Source of the DNA: Chitinophaga pinensis
GTDB lineage: Bacteria; Bacteroidota; Bacteroidia; NS11-12g; UBA9320
DNA: 44,263 nucleotides
Reading direction: 5' to 3'
Assembly (NCBI GenBank): GCA_945889315.1
Contig: CAMDBP010000012.1
Span: 1-44,263 of the forward strand
The translations under genes and the position numbers were made by a program. This document shows, in pieces, positions 7,912 to 17,224 of the stretch. The notes under the pieces are model-generated. The model had not been told where the DNA came from and did no database searches. It was given only the letters and a program-made list of their open reading frames with translations. The stretch's first letter is position 1, and each line of letters begins with the position of its first letter.

Positions 7912-8091
7912 ATGATGAAAGAAAGAAAAATCAAACAGTTTTTAACCTATTACTTGGTATTCGTCGGTATATCTTACCTACTCACTTTTGTGCTGGAAGG
8001 TTTTTTAAGTAAAACCCAATGGATAGGGCCGCTTGTTGTAGGTTTAATATTCGCCGCTGGTATTTCCTTTGCAAATCGGCATAAAGAATGA
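7912..8091 (+). CDS. Small two-helix membrane protein of unknown function
   Basis: A 59-aa protein starting MMKERKIKQF, with two predicted membrane helices (YYLVFVGISYLLTFVLEGF and IGPLVVGLIFAAGISFA) and the tail NRHKE. The frame is open upstream to 7825, but that part overlaps the preceding gene and reads as unlikely protein (MVLCHYSLLF), so the ATG pair at 7912/7915 is taken as the start. Small proteins of this shape are common near metabolic genes in Bacteroidota. No function can be assigned. The next gene, mfd, is convergent, with 29 bp between the stops. Confidence 0.55.
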   Translation: MMKERKIKQFLTYYLVFVGISYLLTFVLEGFLSKTQWIGPLVVGLIFAAGISFANRHKE

Positions 8092-8120
8092 CGGCTAAGC
8101 CAAGAAAAAGAATTGCCTAA

Positions 8121-11100
8121 TTATACTTTCAACAGTCTGATTTGGGTTAAGCTTTCTTGGTAATTAGCAAATCCCTTTACCACTAGAATGAGATGTGTCT
8201 TGCCTTGCTTAAAACTAAAATGAGAGGGTAATGTGTTAATTTTAGCTAGTATGTTGGTAAAGGTTTTGGCCTGGTAAAATTGCTCTCCTAAGTCATTGTT
8301 AAAGTAAAGATGTACCTCTTCTCCGTTGGTTTTTACTTTTTCGGCAAATATGTTTTGCGCTGCTATTTTAAACCGAACACTTAGAATAAGATTACTCACT
8401 GCTTTGGGCAAACTACCAAATCTATCCACTATTTGAAGCGAATATTTTTCTAGCTCTTCTTCGTCATCCACCTCAGATAAGCGCGTATATATGTTAATGC
8501 GTTCGGCTACATTACTTATGAAATTTTCAGGTATTCGGGCATCAAAATCAGGTTCTACCGTGGCAGTTATGGCATAGTTTATGGCAGACTTACCTTCTTG
8601 CAATACTCCCTCAAATTCTTCTTCTTGGAGCTCTCTTATCGCCTCATCTAGTATTTTGTGGTACATACTAAATCCTATTTCAGATATAAATCCACTTTGC
8701 TCTGCGCCCAGAAGATTTCCGGCACCACGTATATCCAAATCTCGCATGGCTACATTAAATCCAGACCCTAAGTCAGAAAATTCTTCTATCGCTTGTAGCC
8801 TTCGTTTGCCATCATCTGGTAGGGAGTGTACAGGCGGTGCCAATAGATAACAATAGGCTTTTACGTTGCTACGACCTACTCTACCCCGCATTTGATGTAG
8901 GTCAGATAACCCAAACATGTGGGCGTTGTTTATGATTATAGTATTGGCATTGGGTATATCGAGTCCACTTTCTATAATGGTAGTGGCCACTAGCACGTCA
9001 TACTCACCTTCTATAAATTGCACCATTACCTGCTCTAAGTCGTCACCTTTCATTTGTCCGTGACCTACTATTACACGAGCGTGCGGCACTAAGTTGCGTA
9101 TGCGTTGCGCTACTTCTCCAATGTCTTTTACGCGATTATGAATCATAAATGCTTGACCCCCACGGGCAATCTCATTGCTTATAGATTCTTGTATTATCTC
9201 ATCGTTCCATACCTGCACCTCTGTTTGTACCGGCCTTCTGTTGGGCGGAGGTGTTTGAATAATACTCAAATCTCTAGCTCCCATGAGCGAAAAATGAAGC
9301 GTTCTAGGTATAGGCGTAGCGGTAAGGGTTAGCGTATCTACATTCGCCTTAAATTCTTTGAGTCTTTCTTTTGCACTCACCCCAAATTTCTGTTCCTCGT
9401 CTATAATCAACAGGCCTAAATCATGAAATTTGGTTTTTTTACTTAGTATCTTATGGGTACCTATTATGATGTCTACCTTACCTTCTTCCAGGCTCTTTAG
9501 CGTTTTTGCTTGTTGTGCGGCAGTTCTAAATCTATTGATATAATCTACATTACACGGGAAGTCTCGCAGCCTATCCCTAAAGGTATGGTAATGCTGCTGG
9601 GCTAAAATAGTGGTAGGCACTAAAATCGCAACTTGCTTACTGTCGGTTACCGCCTTAAAGGCTGCACGTACGGCTATCTCGGTTTTCCCAAATCCCACGT
9701 CTCCACAAATAAGGCGATCCATTGGGTTAGGACCTTCCATATCCTTTTTAAAATCTTCGGTGGCTTTGGCTTGATCTGGCGTGTCTTCGTATAAAAAACT
9801 AGCTTCTAGTTCTGTTTGTAAGTAGGTGTCTGGCGTAAACTGATACCCCTGTTCGGCTTTTCTCTTGGCATATAGTTTTATCAGGTCACGGGCAATGTCT
9901 TTGACTTGCGCTTTGGTTTTGCGTTTTAAATTACTCCAAGCATCACTACCCAGCTTATTGATTTTGGGTTCCGTGCCGTCTTTTCCTTTGTACTTCGAAA
10001 TTTTGTAAAGCGAGCCAATATTTACGTACAATAAATCGCCGTTTTTGTATTCTATTCTAACGGCATCCTGCATTTTGCCGCCCATTTCAAGTCGTTGCAG
10101 ACCTTTAAATTGACCAATGCCGTGGTCTATATGCACGACGTAATCTCCTGGGTTAAGGTCTTGTAATTCTTTGAGAGAGATAGCACCCGAAGTAGAAACC
10201 GACTTACCCGATTTTGCAAGATAAAAACGATTAAATATTTGATGCTCGGTATAGGCGGCTATTTTTAAATCGTGATCAATAAAACCCTCACTCAAGCTTT
10301 TGTAAACGGGTTGTATGGTGTAGCCAGATTCTAGGTCGTCAAAAATGCTCTCTAACCGCTCTATTTGCTTGGCACTTTCAGAGAAAATAAGCGTAGTGTA
10401 TTTTTTAGCTTCAAGAGATTTAAGCGTATCTATGAGTAGATTAAAATTCTTATTAACAGGAGGTTGCGGTACTTGATTAAACTTTAGCTTTACAGTAGGT
10501 CTAAAGAATGTCTGACTACTAAATTCGATAACTGGCTTTTTTTGAAGCTGGTTAGCAATGGATGCCTCGTCAAAATATAAATCAGTAGGATTGTGCTCAT
10601 CCGTGCTTTTTTCTTTGGCTTTTTCCCATCCTTTTTCAAGCTTGGCAAAAAGATAGGGTAGGTCATAAGCGCATACAATGGGGCGTTTGCCTAAGTATTC
10701 AAAAATGTCAGTGTGGCCGTTTTCTCTTCCGCTTTCTTGCACGTTAGGCACTACCGTAGCGCGCACGAGTTTACGAGTGCTCAGTTGACTAATAGGGTCA
10801 AACTCACGAATGCTTTCTATGGTACGACCATCTAATTCAAGTCTGAATGGCAAGTCGCTAGCATATGAAAATAAATCAATAATACCGCCGCGTATAGAAA
10901 ACTGACCGGGCTCATACACAAAGTCTTCTCTGTAAAAAGCGTATTCATTTAAGATTTCAATCAAAAAATCCAAATCAACTTCTTCGCCTACTTTGAAGGT
11001 GATTTTACTTTTTTGAAAGGTTTCTTGCTGTACTATTTTTTCGACGAATGCTTCCGGATACGTTACGACTATTTTTGCTTCATCTAAGTCTGAAAGTGCA

Positions 11101-11429
11101 TCTAATACGCTGGCTTTACTTTGTATTTTAGTGCTTGCGGGTGTGGTAAGATCAAAACTCCTACGGAAAGAATCCTTCCATAAAAAGACATAGTTATGGT
11201 CGGTAAATACCTGCAAATCGGTGTAAACGTATTCGGCATGTTCTTGGTCATTGCATAAAATAAGTAAGCTTCTGTCGGTATGTTTTTGCAAGTGCGCAAA
11301 GAGGACAGATTTAAAGGAACCTATACTGTTTTGTATGCCAAATCGGGTTTTACCGGCCGCGAGTTCCCGCTCCAATTCTTGTAAAATCGGATATTCATTA
11401 AATTGTTGTACGAATTCTCTACTGTTCAT
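8121..11429 (-). CDS. mfd: Transcription-repair coupling factor Mfd
   Basis: A 1102-aa SF2 translocase that removes RNA polymerase stalled at DNA lesions and recruits UvrA. The N-terminal part (about 1-330) is UvrB-like and lacks a working helicase core. The RNA-polymerase-interacting domain (CarD-like) starts near LKELQDLNPGDYVVHIDHG (about 420-490). The motor domain shows Walker A GDVGFGKTE, the Mfd/RecG DEEQ box in LLIIDEEQKFGVSAKERLK, TATPIPRTLHFSLMGARD, and the conserved QMRGRVGRS. The C-terminal TRCF domain is present. Length fits the family (about 1110-1150 aa). It diverges from sucA and marks the start of ordinary chromosome after the integron. Confidence 0.97.
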   Translation of the reverse strand: MNSREFVQQFNEYPILQELERELAAGKTRFGIQNSIGSFKSVLFAHLQKHTDRSLLILCNDQEHAEYVYTDLQVFTDHNYVFLWKDSFRRSFDLTTPASTKIQSKASVLDALSDLDEAKIVVTYPEAFVEKIVQQETFQKSKITFKVGEEVDLDFLIEILNEYAFYREDFVYEPGQFSIRGGIIDLFSYASDLPFRLELDGRTIESIREFDPISQLSTRKLVRATVVPNVQESGRENGHTDIFEYLGKRPIVCAYDLPYLFAKLEKGWEKAKEKSTDEHNPTDLYFDEASIANQLQKKPVIEFSSQTFFRPTVKLKFNQVPQPPVNKNFNLLIDTLKSLEAKKYTTLIFSESAKQIERLESIFDDLESGYTIQPVYKSLSEGFIDHDLKIAAYTEHQIFNRFYLAKSGKSVSTSGAISLKELQDLNPGDYVVHIDHGIGQFKGLQRLEMGGKMQDAVRIEYKNGDLLYVNIGSLYKISKYKGKDGTEPKINKLGSDAWSNLKRKTKAQVKDIARDLIKLYAKRKAEQGYQFTPDTYLQTELEASFLYEDTPDQAKATEDFKKDMEGPNPMDRLICGDVGFGKTEIAVRAAFKAVTDSKQVAILVPTTILAQQHYHTFRDRLRDFPCNVDYINRFRTAAQQAKTLKSLEEGKVDIIIGTHKILSKKTKFHDLGLLIIDEEQKFGVSAKERLKEFKANVDTLTLTATPIPRTLHFSLMGARDLSIIQTPPPNRRPVQTEVQVWNDEIIQESISNEIARGGQAFMIHNRVKDIGEVAQRIRNLVPHARVIVGHGQMKGDDLEQVMVQFIEGEYDVLVATTIIESGLDIPNANTIIINNAHMFGLSDLHQMRGRVGRSNVKAYCYLLAPPVHSLPDDGKRRLQAIEEFSDLGSGFNVAMRDLDIRGAGNLLGAEQSGFISEIGFSMYHKILDEAIRELQEEEFEGVLQEGKSAINYAITATVEPDFDARIPENFISNVAERINIYTRLSEVDDEEELEKYSLQIVDRFGSLPKAVSNLILSVRFKIAAQNIFAEKVKTNGEEVHLYFNNDLGEQFYQAKTFTNILAKINTLPSHFSFKQGKTHLILVVKGFANYQESLTQIRLLKV

Positions 11430-11562
11430 TAGAGGGCTGCGAAATTAACTTTTTAGTGGGCTCTGACTACAGAAAGAAGAGCATAATTTCGAGGGAGTTA
11501 GCGTGAAAAATAGCGCCTTCCTTTTTTACCTAAAAAAAGGATGTCAATCCAAACCGCTTTTC

Positions 11563-11570
11563 TATTTTTG
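11563..11570 (+). promoter_or_regulatory. -7 promoter box of sucA
   Basis: TATTTTTG fits TAnnTTTG and lies 16 bp before the sucA ATG at 11587. No TTG is seen at the -33 spacing. Its position argues against the longer reading frame that begins at 11503. Confidence 0.5.
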
Positions 11571-11586
11571 CCATAACATAAAATTC

Positions 11587-14331
11587 ATGTTAAAACATTC
11601 TTATCTAAGCAATGCAGATGTAGATGCTACCGAGCATTTATACCAACAATACAAAGCAGATAAATCATCCGTAGATGAAACCTGGCAACGGTTTTTTGAA
11701 GGTTTTGACCTAGCTTACGGCGATCTAGGACTAAATGATGGAGAAGGGTCTTCTTCAGCGCAAGGCCAGACCGAAGTTTCAGGTTGGATGCTCAAGGAAA
11801 TAAATGTCCTTAATCTTATCAATAGCGGATACCGTACACGTGGACATTTTTTTACCAAAACAAATCCGGTAAGAGAACGCAGAACGTACACGCCTGATCT
11901 GTCTATTGAGAACTTTGGTTTAGAGCAAGCTGATTTAGATAAGACCTTTAATGCAGGTGTAACGCTAGGCATTGGGCCAGCTAAACTTAAGGATATTATA
12001 GCACATTGCGAAGCAACGTACTGTCAAAGCATAGGAGTTGAGTACATGTACATGGCTGATCCTAAACGCATAGAATGGTTACAAAGCCGCATGGAGCAAC
12101 GTAAAAATCAGCCTGATTTTACGATTGAACAGAAAAAACTAACCTTAGCAAAACTAAATAGAGCAGTTGCCTTTGAAAATTTCTTACATACCAAATATGT
12201 AGGTCAAAAACGATTTTCACTGGAAGGTTTAGAAACCTTAATACCTGCTTTAGATTCTGTCATAGAATTGGGCGCTAGTCATGGTGTAGAAGAGTTTGTA
12301 ATAGGTATGGCACACAGAGGAAGACTAAACGTACTGGCCAACATTATGCAAAAAAGTTATGCTGAAATTTTTAATGAGTTTGAAGGTAAAGCTTACGCAG
12401 ATTCTATTTTTGAAGGGGATGTAAAATACCACTTAGGCTATACCAGCATGGTAGAAACAAGCTTAGGTAAAAAAGTGAAACTTAACTTGTGTCCAAACCC
12501 AAGTCATCTAGAAGCGGTCAATCCAGTAGTACAAGGAATTACAAGAGCTAAGCTAGATCGTAAATACGGAAACGATTTAAGTAAAATAACCCCTATTTTA
12601 ATACACGGCGATGCTGCTATAGCAGGTCAAGGTATTGTGTATGAGGTGCTTCAAATGGCTGGTTTAGAATCTTACAATGTAGGCGGTATCGTGCACATTG
12701 TAACCAATAATCAAATTGGTTTCACGACGAATTACACAGACGGAAGGACGTCTATTTACTGTACTGATGTTGCAAAGACAACCAAGTGCCCTGTTTTTCA
12801 TGTAAATGGAGACGATGTAGAGGCACTTATTTATACCATGAAGTTGGCCCTAGAATTTAGACAAACCTTTAATACAGACGTGTTTGTTGATATTTTAGGC
12901 TACCGTAAATATGGACACAATGAGGGTGATGAGCCTAAGTTTACGCAACCTTCACTCTACAAAGCGATTGCTAAGCACGCCAATCCACGTGAAATTTATG
13001 CCGAAAAATTGAGTGCGCAAGGGAGCATTGAAGCCAACTTGGCCAAAACAATGGAGGATGAATTCAAAGAACTTTTACAAAAAGACTTAGAAGATGTGCG
13101 TGCAAATGTGCAACCCATAAATAACAACTTACCCAGAAATACATGGAGTAAATTAAAGTCAGGTACCAAAGAGGATTTTGAAAAGGCAGTTAAAACGGCT
13201 GTTAGCGCAAAAGAACTGCTTACCGTGGCTAAAGCAATAAGTGATATTCCGACTAAATTTTTACCGATTAAAAAAGTAACCAAGCTTTACGAAGATCGCC
13301 AAAAAATGATAGAAGATGGTATCTACGACTGGGCAATGGGTGAGCTTATGGCCTATGGAACATTGGTGCAAGAAGGTCATGCGGTGCGTGTAAGTGGTCA
13401 AGATGTGGAGCGTGGTACGTTCTCACACAGACATGCGGTGGTAAAAACAGAAGATGGAGACGAAGAATACGTTCCGTTAGATAATATTTCTGACAAACAA
13501 GCCAGATTTGAAATCTACAATTCCCTTCTATCGGAATATGCGGTACTTGGTTTTGAGTATGGCTATTCAATGACTTCTCCTAATGGATTAACTATTTGGG
13601 AAGCCCAGTTTGGTGATTTTAGTAACGGTTGCCAAGTGATGATAGACCAGTTTATTGCTAGTGGCGAAACAAAGTGGGGCAGATTTAGTGGTTTAACCAT
13701 GTTATTGCCGCACGGATATGAAGGACAAGGACCAGAGCACAGTAGTGCCCGCTTAGAAAGATATTTACAACTGTGTGCTGCGGCTAATATGCAGGTAATG
13801 AATATTACTACTCCTGCCAATTTATTTCATGCATTTAGAAGACAAGTAAAACGAGATTTCCGTAAGCCTCTGGTAATCATGAGTCCTAAGAGCTTATTGC
13901 GTCATCCATTGGCAGTAAGTACTACAGATGATTTTACCAAAGGAGCTTTTCAAGAGTTAATAGACGATACTTACGTTGATACAAAAAGTGTAAAACGTGT
14001 AAATCTGTGTACAGGTAAAATCTATTACGATTTGTTGGATAGACAGCAAACAGATAAGCGTAAAGATGTGGCAATTGTGCGTTTAGAACAAATTTATCCA
14101 ATGCCAGAAACGCAGATGGAGGCATTGTTTAAAAAATATCCAAATGCGCAATTCTGTTGGGTACAAGAGGAGCCAAAGAACATGGGAGCGTGGATGCATA
14201 TATTGCGTTACGATTGGGCAAGAGGGTTTAAGGAAATCACCCGAAAAAGCAGTGCAAGTCCAGCTACTGGATATGCATCTGTGCACAAAAAAGAGCAAGA
14301 GACTATCGTAGCTGAAGCGTTTAACGTCTAG
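11587..14331 (+). CDS. sucA: 2-oxoglutarate dehydrogenase E1 component
   Basis: A 914-aa thiamine-diphosphate enzyme of the TCA cycle that decarboxylates 2-oxoglutarate and passes succinyl to the E2 lipoyl arm. The start is the ATG at 11587 (MLKHSYLSNADVDATEHLYQ); 28 extra codons upstream overlap the likely promoter and lack the usual N terminus. The typical N-terminal E2-binding stretch (YQQYKADKSSVDETWQRFF) is present. Also seen are MAHRGRLNVLANI, HGDAAIAGQGIVYE, the ThDP motif region NNQIGFTT, GHNEGDEPKFTQP, and the C-terminal transketolase part with FSHRHAV and HGYEGQGPEHSSARLER. Length is normal. The E2 gene (sucB) that usually follows in Bacteroidota is absent here; a repeat block and a GxxExxY gene follow instead. 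Confidence 0.96.
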   Translation: MLKHSYLSNADVDATEHLYQQYKADKSSVDETWQRFFEGFDLAYGDLGLNDGEGSSSAQGQTEVSGWMLKEINVLNLINSGYRTRGHFFTKTNPVRERRTYTPDLSIENFGLEQADLDKTFNAGVTLGIGPAKLKDIIAHCEATYCQSIGVEYMYMADPKRIEWLQSRMEQRKNQPDFTIEQKKLTLAKLNRAVAFENFLHTKYVGQKRFSLEGLETLIPALDSVIELGASHGVEEFVIGMAHRGRLNVLANIMQKSYAEIFNEFEGKAYADSIFEGDVKYHLGYTSMVETSLGKKVKLNLCPNPSHLEAVNPVVQGITRAKLDRKYGNDLSKITPILIHGDAAIAGQGIVYEVLQMAGLESYNVGGIVHIVTNNQIGFTTNYTDGRTSIYCTDVAKTTKCPVFHVNGDDVEALIYTMKLALEFRQTFNTDVFVDILGYRKYGHNEGDEPKFTQPSLYKAIAKHANPREIYAEKLSAQGSIEANLAKTMEDEFKELLQKDLEDVRANVQPINNNLPRNTWSKLKSGTKEDFEKAVKTAVSAKELLTVAKAISDIPTKFLPIKKVTKLYEDRQKMIEDGIYDWAMGELMAYGTLVQEGHAVRVSGQDVERGTFSHRHAVVKTEDGDEEYVPLDNISDKQARFEIYNSLLSEYAVLGFEYGYSMTSPNGLTIWEAQFGDFSNGCQVMIDQFIASGETKWGRFSGLTMLLPHGYEGQGPEHSSARLERYLQLCAAANMQVMNITTPANLFHAFRRQVKRDFRKPLVIMSPKSLLRHPLAVSTTDDFTKGAFQELIDDTYVDTKSVKRVNLCTGKIYYDLLDRQQTDKRKDVAIVRLEQIYPMPETQMEALFKKYPNAQFCWVQEEPKNMGAWMHILRYDWARGFKEITRKSSASPATGYASVHKKEQETIVAEAFNV

Positions 14332-14380
14332 TTGCTAAAGTATACATTCAGGTAATTGGGTGTAGAAACTACGTTCAATT

Positions 14381-14615
14381 TTTTTCGGTAACTATTAAGG
14401 CAAGATTTAGCTGATTCACACTGATATCTTATCTGCGATAATCTGCACAATCAGTGTTATCTGCGTTCTATTTTTTCGGTAACTATTACGGCAATATTTG
14501 GCTGATTCACACTGATATCTTATCTGCGATAATCTGCACAATCAGTGTTATCTGCGTTCTATTTTTCGGTAACTATTACGGCAAGATTTGGCCGATTCGC
14601 ACTGATATCTTATTT
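14381..14615. repeat. 91-bp tandem repeat (about 2.6 copies)
   Basis: The unit begins tttttcggtaactatta and contains ctgattcacactgatatc, atctgcgataatctgc and aatcagtgttatctgcg. Copies start near 14381, 14472 and 14562 (period 91 then 90 bp); the third is partial. Copies 1 and 2 are almost identical. The whole gap between sucA and the GxxExxY gene (14332-14632) is made of this repeat plus about 50 bp of plain sequence after sucA. Confidence 0.9.
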
Positions 14616-14632
14616 GCTTCAAAGTTCGAGTC

Positions 14633-15016
14633 CTATTTTTTATTGGAAAATATCTTCCTACGAATTTCTGGTTTCTTGCCAAAATTCATTAGTAAACCAA
14701 CTTCTATTTCAGTAGCCTTTAGGTAGTTTATGAGTTGTAATTCATTTTCTTGTACCAATACTTCACTTGCTTTTAACTCAATGATTACACATCTATTCAC
14801 AATCAAATCTGCAAAATATTCTCCGACAATTATATCTTTATACGAAACATTTATTTGCTTTTGAGCCTCCACAAAGTAGTTCCTGTTCTTTAGCTCAAGG
14901 TACATGGCATTTTGATACACCTTTTCTAAAAATCCAAAACCTAACTCATTATAGACCTCATAAAATACGCCTATCAATTCCTCGGTGAGTTTGGAGTGTA
15001 AATATTCTTCTGCCAT
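14633..15016 (-). CDS. GxxExxY family protein (PD-(D/E)XK-like)
   Basis: A 127-aa protein of the GxxExxY family (PF13366, PDDEXK_3). The name-giving motif is seen as GFLEKVY, and the predicted nuclease core as FADLIVNRCVIIELKAS (D and ELK). The end reads LLMNFGKKPEIRRKIF, typical of the family. Function is unknown; a nuclease role is suggested by fold only. As often seen for this family, the gene sits between short repeats built from atctgcg and atcagcg words: the 91-bp repeat at its 3' side and a related stretch (15018-15062) touching its start codon. This suggests it arrived as a unit. Confidence 0.85.
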   Translation of the reverse strand: MAEEYLHSKLTEELIGVFYEVYNELGFGFLEKVYQNAMYLELKNRNYFVEAQKQINVSYKDIIVGEYFADLIVNRCVIIELKASEVLVQENELQLINYLKATEIEVGLLMNFGKKPEIRRKIFSNKK

Positions 15017-15017
15017 A

Positions 15018-15062
15018 AAAAATCAGCGTTTATCTGCTAAATCAGCGTAATCTGCGTGCCAA
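15018..15062. repeat. Short repeat flanking the GxxExxY gene
   Basis: It contains atcagcgtttatctgc and aatcagcgtaatctgcg, related to aatcagtgttatctgcg in the 91-bp repeat on the other side of the gene. It lies directly before the start codon on the minus strand. Confidence 0.7.
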
Positions 15063-15068
15063 TAGTCT

Positions 15069-17123
15069 CTAAAGCTCATCCTCTTGATTACGTTTTTTTA
15101 CCATGGTAAGAATAGTTGCCAAGGCTACCGTGTCACCGGTTTCGTCATAAACGTCTACTAAAAATTTCACAATTCCTTTTGCAACGTCATCTTCCGATTT
15201 TTTTTCTTGGTTCACTTTTTCTTTCACAGTGAAACGCACACCTATAGTTGCTCCTGGATACACCGGCTTGGTAAATCGGCATTCATCTAGTCCGTAGTTT
15301 AAAAGAACAGGGCCTTTTTTAGCGTCCACAAAAAGTCCAGCAGCTTTGCTTAGTACAAAATAACCATGAGCTACACGACCTTCAAAAGTGGTCCCTTCAA
15401 GAGAGGTTTCATCCATGTGCGCGTAAAAATTATCCCCACTCACATTTGCAAAGTTTACAATGTCTGCCACGGTAATAGTATGCTTAGCGGTAATTACCGT
15501 ATCACCAATTTCTAGGTCTTCAAAATACTTGCGGAACGGATGTACATCTTTTTCTTTATAAACTCCACCATACTGATAGCGTTGGGTTATTTCGGTAAGC
15601 ATGCTTGGGTGTCCTTGTAAAGCGGTTCGTTGCAAGTAGTGCTTTACACTGCCTATTCCGCCTAGCTCTTCTCCTCCTCCCGCTCTTCCGGGGCCACCGT
15701 GCATAAGCTGTGGCATCGGAGATCCGTGACCGGTGCTTTCTGGTGCAGATGCTTCGTTCAATATTAAAATCCTTCCGTGATAAGAAGCGGCCTCTATCGC
15801 ATATTCGGTGGCTATATTTACATCAGACGTGGCAATAGTGCTTACCAAAGAGCCTTTCCCCATTTTGGCCAAGGTAATCGCTTCTTCAATACCATTGTAA
15901 GGCATAAGCGTACTTACAGGGCCAAAGCATTCGATGTCATGACTGTCTGTATTGATAAGTGGGTTTTCATTCAGCATAAGAATAGGTGGCAGGAAAAATC
16001 CTTTGTTGGCATCTGCCCCTATTACTTCAAATTTTTCTAAGTCACCAAATACAATGGGTGTTTTTTGGGACATTTCCAAAACACGGTTACGTACAACGTC
16101 TACTTGAGATTTATTGACAATAGCGCCCATGCGAACTTTTTCATTCGCAGGGTCACCAATGGTTGTCTGCGCTAAACTTTTTCCGAGTGCAATTTGCACA
16201 TCTTCCAAGTAGTTTTCAGGAACCATTATGCGGCGAATAGCAGTACATTTTTGACCCGCTTTGGTGGTCATTTCCCGACGCACTTCTTTAATGAAAATAT
16301 CAAAGTTTGCGGTGCCTGGAGCAGAATCTTCCCCAAGAATGGCTGCGTTCAAACTATCGGCTTCCATGTTAAATGGAATAGAATTTTCAATGATGTGAGG
16401 TAGGCTTTTTAACATTCTACCTGTTGTAGCTGAACCGGTAAACGTAACTAAATCTTGCGATCCCAATGTGTCAAGAATCCCATGTCCTTTGCCACAATCC
16501 AGTTGGATTGCGCCTTCGGGTACTATGCCACTAGCTATAATGTCTTCTACCATGGCTTGTGTTAGGTACGAGGTAATTTCAGAAGGTTTTACAATAGCTG
16601 GAACGCCAGCTATCAGGTTGGCACTTAGCTTTTCGAGCATACCCCATATGGGGAAGTTAAATGCATTTATATGAACTACTACACCTTGCTTGGGGCTCAT
16701 AATATGCTGACCCACAAAGGTGTTATTCTTACTTATTTTGGCGGTATCTCCATCTACGTAAAACCGTTGATTACCTAATTGACGTCGAAGACTTGCATAG
16801 GTAAAAAGGGTCCCAATTCCACCGTCTATATCTACCCAGCTATCGCTTTTGGTAGCTCCAGAAAGGTAGCTAATTTGGTAGTACTTCTTTTTAAGACTAT
16901 CTAAGTGTAAGGCTAATTTTTTAAGCATAAAACCACGCTCATAAAAAGTCATAGACCGAAGTGCTTTGCCGCCTATCCTGCGTGCATAGTCTGTCATGGC
17001 CTCATAATCTAATCCTTCACTGCTGGCGGTACTGATAAGATCTCCAGTTATGGCGTTGTATTGTTCAAATCCATTGCCTTTGTGTTCTACCCAACGACCT
17101 TCGGCGTAGTTTTTTAGTTTCAT
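15069..17123 (-). CDS. paaZ: PaaZ: oxepin-CoA hydrolase / 3-oxo-5,6-dehydrosuberyl-CoA semialdehyde dehydrogenase
   Basis: A 684-aa bifunctional enzyme of aerobic phenylacetate breakdown. The N-terminal aldehyde dehydrogenase domain (about 1-520) has the catalytic cysteine C293 (AGQKCTAI) and general base E254 (NMEADSLNA). The C-terminal MaoC-type hydratase domain (about 535-684) keeps the active-site Asp/His pair in SGDNFYAHMD. It opens the oxepin-CoA ring and oxidises the resulting aldehyde. Length agrees with E. coli PaaZ (681 aa). The ring-epoxidase genes paaABCDE and the other paa genes are not in the window, so they must be elsewhere or the enzyme serves another aldehyde. It is transcribed alone, opposite to the following catabolic genes. 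Confidence 0.93.
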   Translation of the reverse strand: MKLKNYAEGRWVEHKGNGFEQYNAITGDLISTASSEGLDYEAMTDYARRIGGKALRSMTFYERGFMLKKLALHLDSLKKKYYQISYLSGATKSDSWVDIDGGIGTLFTYASLRRQLGNQRFYVDGDTAKISKNNTFVGQHIMSPKQGVVVHINAFNFPIWGMLEKLSANLIAGVPAIVKPSEITSYLTQAMVEDIIASGIVPEGAIQLDCGKGHGILDTLGSQDLVTFTGSATTGRMLKSLPHIIENSIPFNMEADSLNAAILGEDSAPGTANFDIFIKEVRREMTTKAGQKCTAIRRIMVPENYLEDVQIALGKSLAQTTIGDPANEKVRMGAIVNKSQVDVVRNRVLEMSQKTPIVFGDLEKFEVIGADANKGFFLPPILMLNENPLINTDSHDIECFGPVSTLMPYNGIEEAITLAKMGKGSLVSTIATSDVNIATEYAIEAASYHGRILILNEASAPESTGHGSPMPQLMHGGPGRAGGGEELGGIGSVKHYLQRTALQGHPSMLTEITQRYQYGGVYKEKDVHPFRKYFEDLEIGDTVITAKHTITVADIVNFANVSGDNFYAHMDETSLEGTTFEGRVAHGYFVLSKAAGLFVDAKKGPVLLNYGLDECRFTKPVYPGATIGVRFTVKEKVNQEKKSEDDVAKGIVKFLVDVYDETGDTVALATILTMVKKRNQEDEL

Positions 17124-17224
17124 AAAAATAAAATTTAGTACTCGACAAAGTTACACAAATCAAGCATTCACAACATTACCCACAATACTATCTGTCTCTA
17201 ATCTAAATTTCTTAACCTTGCACC

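Noticed and set aside
1..8120. Integron integrase gene inside the window
   Set aside because: No tyrosine recombinase motif was found on either strand; it must lie outside if present.
11503..11586. N-terminal extension of sucA
   Set aside because: It contains the likely -7 box and the family N terminus starts at MLKHSYL.
14381..14615. CRISPR array
   Set aside because: The repeat is a 91-bp tandem unit without unique spacers and no cas genes are near.
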